Assembly (NCBI GenBank): GCA_046756865.1
Contig: JBHHXE010000078.1
Coordinates: 1-10,423 of the forward strand
Source: DUAG01 sp046756865
GTDB lineage: Bacteria; Nitrospirota; Nitrospiria; SBBL01; JAADHI01
Length of the DNA stretch: 10,423 nucleotides
Reading direction: 5' to 3'
In this document: piece by piece, positions 1 through 6,871 of the stretch
Numbering within the stretch: position 1 is the stretch's first letter
How the letters are laid out: each line of letters begins with the position of its first letter
Notes under the pieces: model-generated
Database searches by the model: none
What the model was told of the DNA's origin: nothing
Seen by the model: only the letters and a program-made list of their open reading frames with translations
Made by a program: the position numbers and the translations under genes

Positions 1-376
1 ATTGACCGGCCATAATCTGGAGTCCGTAGGGAAGGCCGAGCGTCGTTAAAAAGGCTTCTTCAACCTCAACGAAGGATTCTCCATCTTCTAAGCCGAAGAT
101 CAGATGTCCTTCGGCTTGGAAGAAGGGGTCGACGACGCCGGTGAAGGTCAATTCCAGGTTTTGCAGCGTAAACCCTCTCTCATTCGGGTCATGCGCGCCA
201 AACTGAAGGTTCGCCGGTTCAGAAAAATATCCTGCCGCAAATAATCCGTCCAGAGAGATATCAGGATTAAAGCTTTGCGGCCTATTTGATTGAGATCTGA
301 TCGGAGTTCCTTCCTGAGCGAATACAGGTGAAACGATTCCTAAAAGGGCAGATAACATGAGAACGAACCACATCAT
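1..376 (-). CDS. Outer-membrane beta-barrel protein, N-terminal part (zinc-regulated TonB-dependent receptor-like)
   Basis: Partial gene that runs off the left edge; about 125 residues are visible. The first 20 residues form a signal peptide (hydrophobic MLSALLGIVSPVFA core, likely cleavage VFA|QE), so the product is exported. The mature part reads FNPDISLDGLFAAGYFS, then DPNERGFTLQNLELTF, VVDPFFQAEGHLIFG, and VEVEEAFLTTLGLPYGLQ. These alternating aromatic and charged strands, and this order of motifs, resemble the start of barrel proteins annotated as zinc-regulated TonB-dependent outer-membrane receptors. That family match is from memory. No TonB box or plug domain is visible in this fragment, so a plain porin-like barrel is possible. 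Two ATG codons lie in tandem at 376 and 373; GGAGGAG sits just upstream and fits either. It follows the small ORF at 494-799 on the same strand after a 117-bp gap and may be cotranscribed with it. Confidence 0.75.
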   Translation of the reverse strand, partial: MMWFVLMLSALLGIVSPVFAQEGTPIRSQSNRPQSFNPDISLDGLFAAGYFSEPANLQFGAHDPNERGFTLQNLELTFTGVVDPFFQAEGHLIFGLEDGESFVEVEEAFLTTLGLPYGLQIMAGQ

Positions 377-493
377 ATTCTCCTCCAGACGATGGGAATA
401 GTTTGCCGGCAGTAATATGGTGGATGCGCATCGTCGCGGTTTATCCGTGTCGATGTGCATTATTCCACAATTACAAGGTTATCTTTCGGATGG

Positions 494-799
494 TCAGGAG
501 AAGAGAGGAGGTCCCCGGGGGACAATTTGAGAGGTTTGTAACTGGAGAATAAAGGAGCGTTGATGAATCGGATTTGATGAAATCTTCAATAAGAAAAAGG
601 CGAGTATTACCAGAAATGTGAGCGTGACATGGCTATTCTGAACCCAGAAACCGATCGCACACTCATGAGAGTCCAGGATTTCATTTTCAGAATAGGCGTG
701 GAAGAGGGCAAAACTGGAAAAAAGGAGGAGATAAATAACCAAGCCGGTGGCTAAAAGGGAAGGAATCAGATTTTTTTTAGATAAAGCAAGCGGTCGCAT
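494..799 (-). CDS. Small two-helix membrane protein with His/Cys motif, hypothetical
   Basis: 101 residues. A basic N terminus is followed by a hydrophobic segment at about residues 11-33 and a second at about 57-72. Between them lies a short polar loop with H34, H45-E-C47 and, at the start of helix 2, H57. I do not recognise a named family. The layout (hydrophobic helix, short His/Cys loop, second helix) is like the short DUF2946/CzcI-type ORFs found beside metal-related outer-membrane receptors. The neighbour downstream on the same strand is such a barrel protein, so a metal-linked role is plausible but inferred. There is no clear Shine-Dalgarno before the ATG. A TTGACA box at 831-836 lies so close to the start that transcription could begin almost at the ATG (leaderless mRNA). 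The C-terminal 30 residues are polar and unremarkable. Confidence 0.55.
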   Translation of the reverse strand: MRPLALSKKNLIPSLLATGLVIYLLLFSSFALFHAYSENEILDSHECAIGFWVQNSHVTLTFLVILAFFLLKISSNPIHQRSFILQLQTSQIVPRGPPLFS

Positions 800-807
800 A
801 ATCGGGA

Positions 808-836
808 AGACTAATCCAAAAAGGAAAATGTGTCAA
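808..836 (-). promoter_or_regulatory. Candidate promoter of the small His/Cys protein gene
   Basis: On the minus strand, TTGACA (831-836) is followed after 17 bases by TAGTCT (808-813). The -35 is perfect; the -10 matches only three of six consensus bases. A start about 7 bases downstream of the -10 would fall at or next to the ATG at 799, in line with the missing Shine-Dalgarno. Weak evidence. Confidence 0.35.
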
Positions 837-894
837 GATCGAAACAGATCTCAATGCTCATCTGAGCGTAGCCGCTCTTTTTCTCCGGAATCAA

Positions 895-1053
895 GGAACC
901 CCTGATTAAGTCTGGGTTGAATTTTTCAGGAGATAAAATGTTTCGATTCAAGGCGCAAATCGCAGAGAATAGCCCGTTATTTTCAAGATTTGCAAGGTGG
1001 AAACGGGACATGATTGCCCTGAAAAAACAATGCATGACTTATTCAGAGCTTCC
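895..1053 (+). mobile_element. MITE copy 1, IS5-like ends, 159 bp
   Basis: Non-autonomous transposon. The left end begins GGAACCCCTGATTAAGTC and the right end finishes GACTTATTCAGAGCTTCC. The two ends are inverted repeats matching at 15 of 18 positions. A 4-bp direct repeat, TCAA, flanks it at 891-894 and 1054-1057, as expected of a target-site duplication. The GGAAG...GAATAAG form of the ends and the 4-bp duplication agree with the IS5 family as I remember it. No transposase is encoded, so it would depend on one elsewhere. A second, inverted copy of identical length lies at 7958-8116 with five mismatches. Inside is a ribosome-binding site (AGGAG, 928-932) and an ATG at 938 whose frame is open through the whole element and out of the right end, to a stop at 1274-1276. 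Confidence 0.9.
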
Positions 1054-1276
1054 TCAACAATCCTTTAGCCCACTAACCATGAAGGTTTTATCGATGAAAC
1101 GCAAATTCTCAGAGATCGAATGTGTTGATAAGGAAAGGCATTCGATAAAAACGATCCTAATATATATTCAACGGAATAGTTCAAAAGACTCGGAACTTGG
1201 CTGGTCCGTTACTGTGCTTGTTACTTACAGGCCCTTGTGGGACAAACTATTATTTCATCGTCGATGCGAAGGATAG
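938..1276 (+). CDS. Possible ORF starting inside MITE copy 1 and reading out of it
   Basis: 112 codons from the ATG at 938, with AGGAG five bases upstream. The first 39 residues (MFRFKAQIAENSPLFSRF..., ending ...MTYSELP) are encoded by the MITE; the rest is host flank. The start is well formed, but the product resembles nothing I know and the flanking part is low-complexity, basic and without domains. The same first 39 codons are open in the second MITE copy, with a different tail. Either it is a chance open frame or the element carries a portable start that makes fusion peptides. An alternative is that the ATG at 1093 starts a 61-codon protein in the same frame (MKRKFSEIECV...); that also looks unconvincing. 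Confidence 0.2.
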   Translation: MFRFKAQIAENSPLFSRFARWKRDMIALKKQCMTYSELPQQSFSPLTMKVLSMKRKFSEIECVDKERHSIKTILIYIQRNSSKDSELGWSVTVLVTYRPLWDKLLFHRRCEG

Positions 1277-1304
1277 GCCAAAGCCGGATCATAGAATATG
1301 AGCA

Positions 1305-1341
1305 TTGTCAATGAGAGTTGATTTTTTTTAATATTTATAAT
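1305..1341 (+). promoter_or_regulatory. Candidate AT-rich promoter upstream of the sigma-54 activator gene
   Basis: The 362-bp stretch between MITE copy 1 and the activator start holds no convincing gene. It contains TTGTCA (1305-1310) followed after 18 bases by TAATAT (1329-1334), inside a T-rich run, and a perfect TATAAT at 1336-1341 that lacks a -35 at the right distance. I found no sigma-54 (-24/-12 GG/GC) site here. The leader to the GTG at 1416 would be about 70 bases. Confidence 0.35.
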
Positions 1342-1415
1342 AGGATTCATCATAGCTTGAGTATGTAGCCTTTTGCAGTTTGGTTGTCTAGGCCCGACTT
1401 GGAGATTTGTAATCT

Positions 1416-2795
1416 GTGGAGCCCTTGAGGGAACTAAAATATAATGGCCTTTGTGAAGAGGTTCTAGACGGGATCTCTGATCCGATTATCGTGATCAAAG
1501 AAGATTACAGCCTTGAGTACGCAAATAAAGCTGTCCTTGGCAAGACTAGGTGCGTTAAGGCTTCCGGTCAGAAGTGTTATGCCCTACTGCACGGACTGGA
1601 CGCCCCCTGTGTCCCCTGTGCATGTATGGAGGTTTTTAAGTCAGCCAAACCCTACCGTGTGATCAGCAAGGCCGGGACAACAGATGGACAGAGCACATCG
1701 AAAGAGTACAGCGCCTATCCCATTTTAGGCGAAAACGGCCGGGTGAGCCGGGTTATCGAGTTTGTGCATGATCTTCCTCTGATCGAGAGCAGATCTCTTC
1801 CTGAAAATAAGACCTCTTCTGCCCTTGGTGAAGAAGGGGCATCGTTCTATGGAATGATTGGGAGCAGCAAGAAAATGCGGGCCCTTTTTCAATTGATTCG
1901 CCTCGTCTCTCCCAGTAGCGCAACGATCCTTGTCTATGGGAAAAGTGGCACCGGAAAGGAAAGGGTTGCGCGCGCAATCCATTCGAACAGCCCCCGTCGG
2001 AATCGCCCTTTTGTTGCGATCGATTGCGGCGCCCTCCCGGAAACCTTGTTGGAAAGTGAGCTTTTTGGTCACGTCAAGGGAGCTTTTACCGGGGCCATTC
2101 AGAATAAAAAAGGCCTTTTTGAAGAGGCGGAAGGTGGGACGCTTTTTTTGGATGAAATAGGCGATACCAGCCTTGTCTTTCAATCAAAGCTCCTTCGTGC
2201 CCTGCAGGAAGGTGAAGCCCGGCCTGTCGGCGGAAATCGTAGTTCCAAAATCAATGTCCGGATGGTGGCTGCAACAAATAAATCTCTGAAGGAGGCCATT
2301 GCGAAAAAAACATTCCGGGAAGATCTCTACTATCGCTTGGCGGTTATGCCCATAGTGATTCCTCCACTCCACGAACGCCTGGATGACATTCCACTTCTTG
2401 TTGAGCATTTTATAAAAAAATATACAGCGCGAAACCGGAAAGGCCCGATGTTTCTTTCCGGGGAGGCGATAGAACTTTTAAAGAGTATGCCCTGGACCGG
2501 AAATGTCAGGGAACTGGAGAATGTCATCGAGCGGGGGGTCCTGGTTTCACCCACTCCGGAGATAACACCTGAATCACTCCTGATTGAGGAAGAAGGAGGC
2601 ACGGCCTCTCATATCCCCTCGGCATCTCTCTTCAGTTCGACGCGGGAAGCGCTCTCAAAGGTCGAAAGGGAGCGGATCATCGATTCTCTTCAAAGATGCA
2701 ATGGGAATAAGTCATTGGCCGCGCGATCTCTCGGCATTTCCCGTGCAAGCCTTTACAACAAGCTCAAACGCTATCAAATTCCGGCCTCAATTTAA
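1416..2795 (+). CDS. Sigma-54-dependent transcriptional activator (PAS-AAA+-Fis)
   Basis: 459 residues, with no receiver domain. Residues 11-120 form a PAS-like sensor (VLDGISDPIIVIKEDYSLEY) with clustered cysteines C54, C65, C68 and C70, plus H59. The AAA+ sigma-54 interaction domain spans about 145-380: Walker A GKSGTGKE (175-182, with Lys where Glu is usual in GESGTGKE), the sigma-54 contact loop GAFTGA (222-227), Walker B GTLFLDEIG (241-249), an arginine-rich FREDLYYR segment (300-307), and sensor II NVRELENV (363-370). A Fis-type helix-turn-helix closes the protein (GNKSLAARSLGISRASLYNKL, 430-450). All motifs for driving RNA polymerase-sigma-54 open-complex formation are present. The GTG start is chosen because it begins the PAS region; GGAG lies 11 bases upstream, rather far. 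The gene stands alone, convergent with clpX, so its targets are unknown. The cysteine cluster suggests redox, metal or Fe-S sensing (inference). Confidence 0.93.
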   Translation: MEPLRELKYNGLCEEVLDGISDPIIVIKEDYSLEYANKAVLGKTRCVKASGQKCYALLHGLDAPCVPCACMEVFKSAKPYRVISKAGTTDGQSTSKEYSAYPILGENGRVSRVIEFVHDLPLIESRSLPENKTSSALGEEGASFYGMIGSSKKMRALFQLIRLVSPSSATILVYGKSGTGKERVARAIHSNSPRRNRPFVAIDCGALPETLLESELFGHVKGAFTGAIQNKKGLFEEAEGGTLFLDEIGDTSLVFQSKLLRALQEGEARPVGGNRSSKINVRMVAATNKSLKEAIAKKTFREDLYYRLAVMPIVIPPLHERLDDIPLLVEHFIKKYTARNRKGPMFLSGEAIELLKSMPWTGNVRELENVIERGVLVSPTPEITPESLLIEEEGGTASHIPSASLFSSTREALSKVERERIIDSLQRCNGNKSLAARSLGISRASLYNKLKRYQIPASI

Positions 2796-3073
2796 AGTAT
2801 ACGCCACCTCGCATTTTTGATTCCTTAACGCTAGCCCCATAAGGGGTGGGTTTCGCACGCCACAACACGATAAGCATACAGCCGCGCCATCTTCCCCAAA
2901 GTCCTGTAGAACCTTTATCCGGTATGGGATTTATATTATTTTGATGAGATGCCGACCTTGAAGGTCATGGGGACGACTCTATATCGGGACTTAACATGAC
3001 CGAACGATGCCCCTGAGCTTTGAAGGAGGCAGTCCAATAGGATGCTGGAGAAATAAGTAGAATGAAATAATTG
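2796..3073. other. Convergent intergenic region
   Basis: 278 bp between the 3' ends of the sigma-54 activator gene and clpX. No ORF was recognised. A small CCCC-ATAA-GGGG hairpin, followed by TGGGTTTC, lies about 40 bases after the activator stop and is a weak terminator candidate. A 13-base palindrome, GACCTTGAAGGTC, lies at 2954-2966. I see no long T-tract terminator for either gene. Confidence 0.5.
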
Positions 3074-4327
3074 TTACGCGGATTTTATTCCTTTGTCCCG
3101 CTCATAGAGGAAGACGGGTTCTCCTGAGCCGTTGATCACTTCCTCTGTGATGATACATTCCTTGAGGTTTTTTATTGAAGGGAGTTCATACATGAGTTCG
3201 AGCATGACTTCCTCCAGGATTGAGCGGAGGCCGCGGGCGCCTGTTTTCTGCACGAGCGATTTTTTTGCAATGGCCGCAAGAGCGCTGTCTGTAAATTTCA
3301 GCTTGACCTTCTCGAGAGAAAAAAGCTTCTCATACTGCTTCGCCAAGGCGCTCTTCGGTTCCGTCAGGATGCGAACCAGATCTTTTTCATTCAAATCTTC
3401 CAGTGTGGCCGTGACAGGAAGGCGGCCAACAAACTCTGGAATCAGGCCGTGTTTAATCAAATCCTCCCCCTGCACCTTCCGCAAGAGTTCTCCAAGTTTG
3501 TGATCGGCTTTTATTCTGATATCGGCGCCGAATCCCATCGTCCGCTTGTTAATGCGATATTCGATCTGATCATCAAGCCCGATAAAAGCTCCGCCGCAAA
3601 TGAAGAGGATATTGGCGGTGTCCACTTGAATAAATTCCTGATGCGGGTGTTTACGGCCGCCTTGTGGCGGTACATTTGCAACCGTGCCTTCAATCAGTTT
3701 TAAAAGTGCCTGTTGAACCCCTTCGCCGGAGACGTCGCGCGTAATGGAAGGAGACTCGCTCTTTCGGGATATCTTGTCGATTTCGTCAATGTAGACGATC
3801 CCCCGTTCGGCTTTTTCGACGTCGTAATCAGCAGCCTGAAGCAACTTTAGGACAATATTTTCGACATCCTCTCCGACGTATCCGGCTTCGGTGAGGGTTG
3901 TGGCGTCAGCTATGGTAAATGGAACATCAATGATGCGGGCCAGGGTTTGGGCCAGCAGGGTCTTGCCCGTACCGGTCGGGCCGATGAGCAGGATGTTTCC
4001 CTTCTGGAGTTCAATATCGTTGTTCCGTGCGTTGCTTGCGACGCGTTTGTAGTGATTATGAACGGCGACGGAGAGAATCTTTTTTGCCCGATGCTGTCCG
4101 ACGACAAACTGGTCCAGGGTTTTCTTGATATCAATCGGTTTAGGGAGGGCGGGGGAGGTTTCTTCTTTTTCTTCTTCCCACTCCTCGGCAATAATATCGT
4201 TGCAAAGGTCAACGCACTCATCACAGATGTAAACCGTCGGTCCCGCGATCAGCTTCTTCACCTCATCTCGATTTTTCCCGCAGAAGGAGCAACGCAACAG
4301 CGATTCTACCTTTTCCTTTTTTGCCAT
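3074..4327 (-). CDS. clpX: ATP-dependent Clp protease ATP-binding subunit ClpX
   Basis: 417 residues, the usual length. ClpX forms a cytoplasmic hexamer that recognises tagged or specific substrates, unfolds them with ATP and feeds them to ClpP. The N-terminal zinc-binding domain has C13-x2-C16 and C35-x2-C38. The AAA+ core shows Walker A GPTGTGKT (116-123), pore loop GYVG (149-152), Walker B IVYIDEID (177-184), an RKH loop within GGRKHPHQEF (about 223-232), a sensor II region with GARGLRS, and the C-terminal small domain. The ClpP-docking tripeptide, normally I/L-G-F, reads MGF at 264-266. It is the third gene of the tig-clpP-clpX operon, 61 bp after clpP. Upstream of the ATG is an A/G-rich AAAGGGGACCAAAAGG tract. 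Its 3' end converges with the sigma-54 activator gene. I see no lon gene after it, although lon often follows in other genomes. Confidence 0.98.
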   Translation of the reverse strand: MAKKEKVESLLRCSFCGKNRDEVKKLIAGPTVYICDECVDLCNDIIAEEWEEEKEETSPALPKPIDIKKTLDQFVVGQHRAKKILSVAVHNHYKRVASNARNNDIELQKGNILLIGPTGTGKTLLAQTLARIIDVPFTIADATTLTEAGYVGEDVENIVLKLLQAADYDVEKAERGIVYIDEIDKISRKSESPSITRDVSGEGVQQALLKLIEGTVANVPPQGGRKHPHQEFIQVDTANILFICGGAFIGLDDQIEYRINKRTMGFGADIRIKADHKLGELLRKVQGEDLIKHGLIPEFVGRLPVTATLEDLNEKDLVRILTEPKSALAKQYEKLFSLEKVKLKFTDSALAAIAKKSLVQKTGARGLRSILEEVMLELMYELPSIKNLKECIITEEVINGSGEPVFLYERDKGIKSA

Positions 4328-4388
4328 GCCTTTTGGTCCCCTTTATGATTAATCCGTGTTTGTCTCTAACAATACTATGGCTTTGAGG

Positions 4389-4979
4389 TTACTTACGCGC
4401 GGGAGCGCGTTCAATCACCTCATCAACGATACGGTAGGTCTTGGCCTCTTCGCCGGACATAAAATAATCGCGCTCGGTATCCTGACGGATCTTTTCGATA
4501 TCCTGCCCGGAATGTTTTGCCAAAATCGCATTTAAGCGCTCGCGCATTTTCAGGATTTCCCTGGCATGGATATCGATGTCCGTCGCTTGTCCCTGGAAGC
4601 CCCCCATCGGCTGATGAATCATGACGCGTGCATTCGGAAGGGCGTACCGCTTACCGGTGGATCCGGCGGCCAGGAGAAGCGCACCCATGCTCGCGGCTTG
4701 TCCGATGCAGATGGTCGATACAGGAGACTTTATGTATTGTATTGTATCATAAATTGCCATTCCCGAGGTGACCATCCCCCCCGGGGAATTAATGTAGATA
4801 TTAATATCTTTTTCCGGGTCTTCCGCCTCAAGGAAAAGAAGCTGCGCGATGATAAGATTCGAGACATTATCATCAATTCCAGTGCCCAGAAAAATAATCC
4901 GGTCTTTGAGAAGCCGGGAGTAGATATCATAGGCCCGTTCACCCCGGTTAGATTGTTCGATCACCATTGGTACCAGCAT
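4389..4979 (-). CDS. clpP: ATP-dependent Clp protease proteolytic subunit ClpP
   Basis: 196 residues, the typical length. It is a serine peptidase of family S14 that forms the double-heptamer chamber in which substrates unfolded by ClpX (or ClpA/ClpC) are cut. The catalytic triad is visible: S97 in GQAASMGA, H122 in MIHQPMGG, and D171 in DTERDYFM. The oligomer and substrate region SPGGMVTSGMAIYDT is conserved. The ATG at 4979 overlaps the last base of the tig stop codon (TAATG), so translation is probably coupled; GGAG inside the end of tig serves as Shine-Dalgarno. A second ATG four codons in (residue 5) would give a product nearer to many mature ClpP N termini and cannot be excluded. Confidence 0.98.
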   Translation of the reverse strand: MLVPMVIEQSNRGERAYDIYSRLLKDRIIFLGTGIDDNVSNLIIAQLLFLEAEDPEKDINIYINSPGGMVTSGMAIYDTIQYIKSPVSTICIGQAASMGALLLAAGSTGKRYALPNARVMIHQPMGGFQGQATDIDIHAREILKMRERLNAILAKHSGQDIEKIRQDTERDYFMSGEEAKTYRIVDEVIERAPARK

Positions 4980-6250
4980 TACGATTTTTCTCCTTCGTCT
5001 TTGAATTTGGCAAGGGAATAGACCTGTTTGAGCGCCTTGTCTTGTCTGATTCTTGCTTTTAGTCCAGACAGCGTTCCATCCTGTTGCGTAATCATCTCTC
5101 TGGCTTTTTCCGGCGAGACCCTGGATGCCGCGGCCATGGACTTGATTTCATCGTCAATCTCCTGCTCAGTGACCGGGATTTTTTCTTTTTCAGCGATGGC
5201 ATTCAGAATGAACTGTCCCTGAATCCGCTCCCGCGCAATGGGTTCATATTCTTTATGGAAGGCCGAAGTATCGACGCCTTGAGGCCCCGACTTTTGGAGA
5301 CTTTCCAGGCTGTTTTGAATTTCACGTTCGACCATGGACGGCGGAACCTCTATCGGATGCAATTCCACCAGCTTCTTGATCAGGACCCTGTTTTGATCAT
5401 GTTCCTGCTGGGAGGTCTGTTGGTCCAGCAGGGATTGATGGATTTTCTCTCTCAAGGTGTCAAGAGAAGGGAGACCGACATCTTTTGCCAGATCGTCATC
5501 AACTTCCGGGAGAATTTTTCTTTTAATCTCTTTCACATCAATCTTGAAAGAGACGGTTTTTCCGGCAATTTCTTTTTCCTGGTAATCTTCAGGAAAAGGA
5601 ACAGCGGCTTCAAAATGGTCTCCCTTTTTCTTGCTGAGGAGTGAATCTTCGAATTCCGGAAGGAAGGTGTTTGAGCCGACATGGAGGATATAGTCCTGGG
5701 CGCTTCCGCGTGCCATGGGTTTCCCGTCGACTGAACCTTCAAAATCTATCGTTACGTAATCCTTTGAAACGATTGCATGGTCATCAGGGCAGGCCTCTTG
5801 GTGTCCCTGGTCCTCCCGGATTTTCTCCAGGGTTTTTTCCACATCCTCATCGGTCACCTTTATTTTCTTTCGCGGAAGAACCAGGCCCTTGTAGTCGGAC
5901 AAGGTGACGACGGGCCTGACTTCAATGGTTGCCGTAAAGTGCAAAGGGGCATTTTTTTTTGCTTCAATTTTGTCAAACGAGGGATATGAGGCGGGGTCGA
6001 GCTCTAATTCCGTGATCGCTTTCCGGAAATACTCCGGGACAAGCTTTCGGACAACATCTTCTTCGACCGCGGTCCCGAACTTTTTTTCGACAATGGCCAG
6101 GGGAACCTTCCCGGGGCGAAACCCGGGGATCTTCACGGTCTGCTTAAGCTTGGAATAGGCCTGCGCAAATTCACTGGAAACCACCTTCTGCGGAATCTCT
6201 ATTTTAAGCGCTTTTTTGACAGAAGTGATTTCTTCAACTTCGACCTTCAT
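4979..6250 (-). CDS. tig: Trigger factor, ribosome-associated chaperone / peptidyl-prolyl isomerase
   Basis: 423 residues. Trigger factor binds the ribosome exit tunnel and shields nascent chains. The N-terminal ribosome-binding domain carries the signature GFRPGKVP (43-50). A central FKBP-type isomerase domain follows (about residues 150-245, including VTIDFEGSVDGKPMARGSAQ and FEDSLLSKKKGDHFE). The helical C-terminal substrate-binding domain occupies the remainder (PPSMVEREIQNSLESL onward). The start is supported by AAAGGAG four bases before the ATG. It is the first gene of a tig-clpP-clpX operon, a common order in bacteria that links folding to proteolysis. The promoter is at 6277-6305. The mobile-element relic at 6365-6853 lies upstream of this promoter and appears to leave it intact. 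Confidence 0.98.
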   Translation of the reverse strand: MKVEVEEITSVKKALKIEIPQKVVSSEFAQAYSKLKQTVKIPGFRPGKVPLAIVEKKFGTAVEEDVVRKLVPEYFRKAITELELDPASYPSFDKIEAKKNAPLHFTATIEVRPVVTLSDYKGLVLPRKKIKVTDEDVEKTLEKIREDQGHQEACPDDHAIVSKDYVTIDFEGSVDGKPMARGSAQDYILHVGSNTFLPEFEDSLLSKKKGDHFEAAVPFPEDYQEKEIAGKTVSFKIDVKEIKRKILPEVDDDLAKDVGLPSLDTLREKIHQSLLDQQTSQQEHDQNRVLIKKLVELHPIEVPPSMVEREIQNSLESLQKSGPQGVDTSAFHKEYEPIARERIQGQFILNAIAEKEKIPVTEQEIDDEIKSMAAASRVSPEKAREMITQQDGTLSGLKARIRQDKALKQVYSLAKFKDEGEKS

Positions 6251-6276
6251 GAGGCTCCTTTCAAAAAAATCTCCCC

Positions 6277-6305
6277 ATTCTATCTCTGGACAACCCCTAT
6301 GTCAA
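6277..6305 (-). promoter_or_regulatory. Sigma-70-type promoter of tig-clpP-clpX
   Basis: On the minus strand, a perfect TTGACA (6300-6305) is separated by exactly 17 bases from TAGAAT (6277-6282, five of six consensus bases). It would give a leader of about 20 bases ending in the AAAGGAG of tig. No HrcA (CIRCE) or other heat-shock operator was seen around it. Confidence 0.8.
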
Positions 6306-6364
6306 CCATACGGAGAAGCCTGAATTGCCTAGGGCTTTCCGCCAGCTCGGATACAATCGCCCGC

Positions 6365-6853
6365 CCGTTGACTCATAACAGAAGTTACTTTTTGGAAAGA
6401 AGAACAAAGATTTTTATGAGTTTTCTTTCCAATTCCTTTCTCAGATCAAAGGGGTTGAGTGATCTCATTTGTTCTTATAATTTTGTCTTGACTGACTGAG
6501 AGATATGGGGCGATTCCATGACTTTCTGATAAGGGGTAAGGGGTTGATCATATCGTTTGATTGTTTTAGATGCAACACTTAGTTTGTCGATCAGCTTGAC
6601 CGAGGGCAGAAGAAGTTAAGGGTGCAGGCGAACATTCCCATGAGAGAACCTCCGCAATGCGCCACGGTATCGGCCTCGAGGAAGCCCGGACGTGATGCGT
6701 CCCACTGATTGGTCTTGATGGGGAAAGGTATTCCTTTTTGGATCGTGGACTCACAATAGTACCCTCCTTTTATCGAAATCTTTGGGTAACATTTATTATG
6801 AGTCAACGATCCCTCCTCAGAGATCAATTCGGTTACATTTTATTTGAGTCAAT
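6365..6853 (-). mobile_element. Insertion-sequence relic with retained ends (ISNCY-like)
   Basis: The left end holds GTTGACTCATAAC...GTTAC (6367-6388). Its inverted counterpart GTAAC...TTATGAGTCAAC at 6786-6807 matches at 19 of 22 positions. A further, weaker copy of the right end (GTTACATTT...TTGAGTCAAT, 6832-6853) lies 46 bp outside it. An 8-bp direct repeat, TCGCCCGC, flanks the whole at 6357-6364 and 6854-6861, so the outermost right copy may be the true end, with the repeat as target duplication. Inside are three out-of-frame pieces of one DDE transposase. The family name is recalled from motif similarity (KTNQWDASRPGFLEADTVAHCGG), not from a search. Confidence 0.75.
6385..6754 (-). pseudogene. 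Remnant of DDE (integrase-core) transposase, three fragments in three frames
   Basis: Piece 1: a GTG start at 6754 with GGAGG upstream encodes MSPRSKKEYLS, the typical N terminus of this transposase group. Piece 2, from about 6725 to 6620 in another frame, reads PIKTNQWDASRPGFLEADTV and then AHCGGSLMG, and contains the first catalytic Asp (in EADTVAH). Piece 3, from about 6580 to the TAA at 6385-6387 in the third frame, reads SKTIKRYDQPLTPYQKVMES, then PHISQSVKTKL, an internal stop (6475-6477), and SLNPFDLRKELERKLIKIF, which matches the C-terminal end of the same proteins. Two internal deletions have removed most of the protein, including the other catalytic residues. The stop codon lies within the left inverted repeat, as in compact IS elements. 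It cannot encode an active enzyme. Family recognition is from memory. Confidence 0.8.
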
Positions 6854-6871
6854 TCGCCCGCTGGAAATTTA

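Noticed and set aside
423..432. Ten-base palindrome GATGCGCATC between the small His/Cys gene and the barrel gene.
   Set aside because: Too short and isolated to call an operator; it does not match a Zur or Fur site as I know them.
864..882. Plus-strand hairpin GAGCG-TAGC-CGCTC followed by TTTTT, terminator-like.
   Set aside because: The stem is only five pairs and no plus-strand gene lies upstream for it to terminate; it may be chance.
811..1035. Minus-strand ORF of 74 codons across MITE copy 1.
   Set aside because: It is the reverse reading of the MITE plus flank, with no start signal and no domain.
1725..2183. Minus-strand ORF of 152 codons opposite the sigma-54 activator gene.
   Set aside because: It lies wholly within a clear AAA+ coding region and shows no protein family features.
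3947..4348. Plus-strand ORF of 133 codons opposite clpX.
   Set aside because: It is a shadow of clpX, with a phenylalanine run from the GAAGAA repeats, and has no ribosome-binding site.
6299..6499. Plus-strand ORF of 66 codons upstream of tig.
   Set aside because: It overlaps the tig promoter and the IS relic on the opposite strand; no ribosome-binding site or recognisable sequence.
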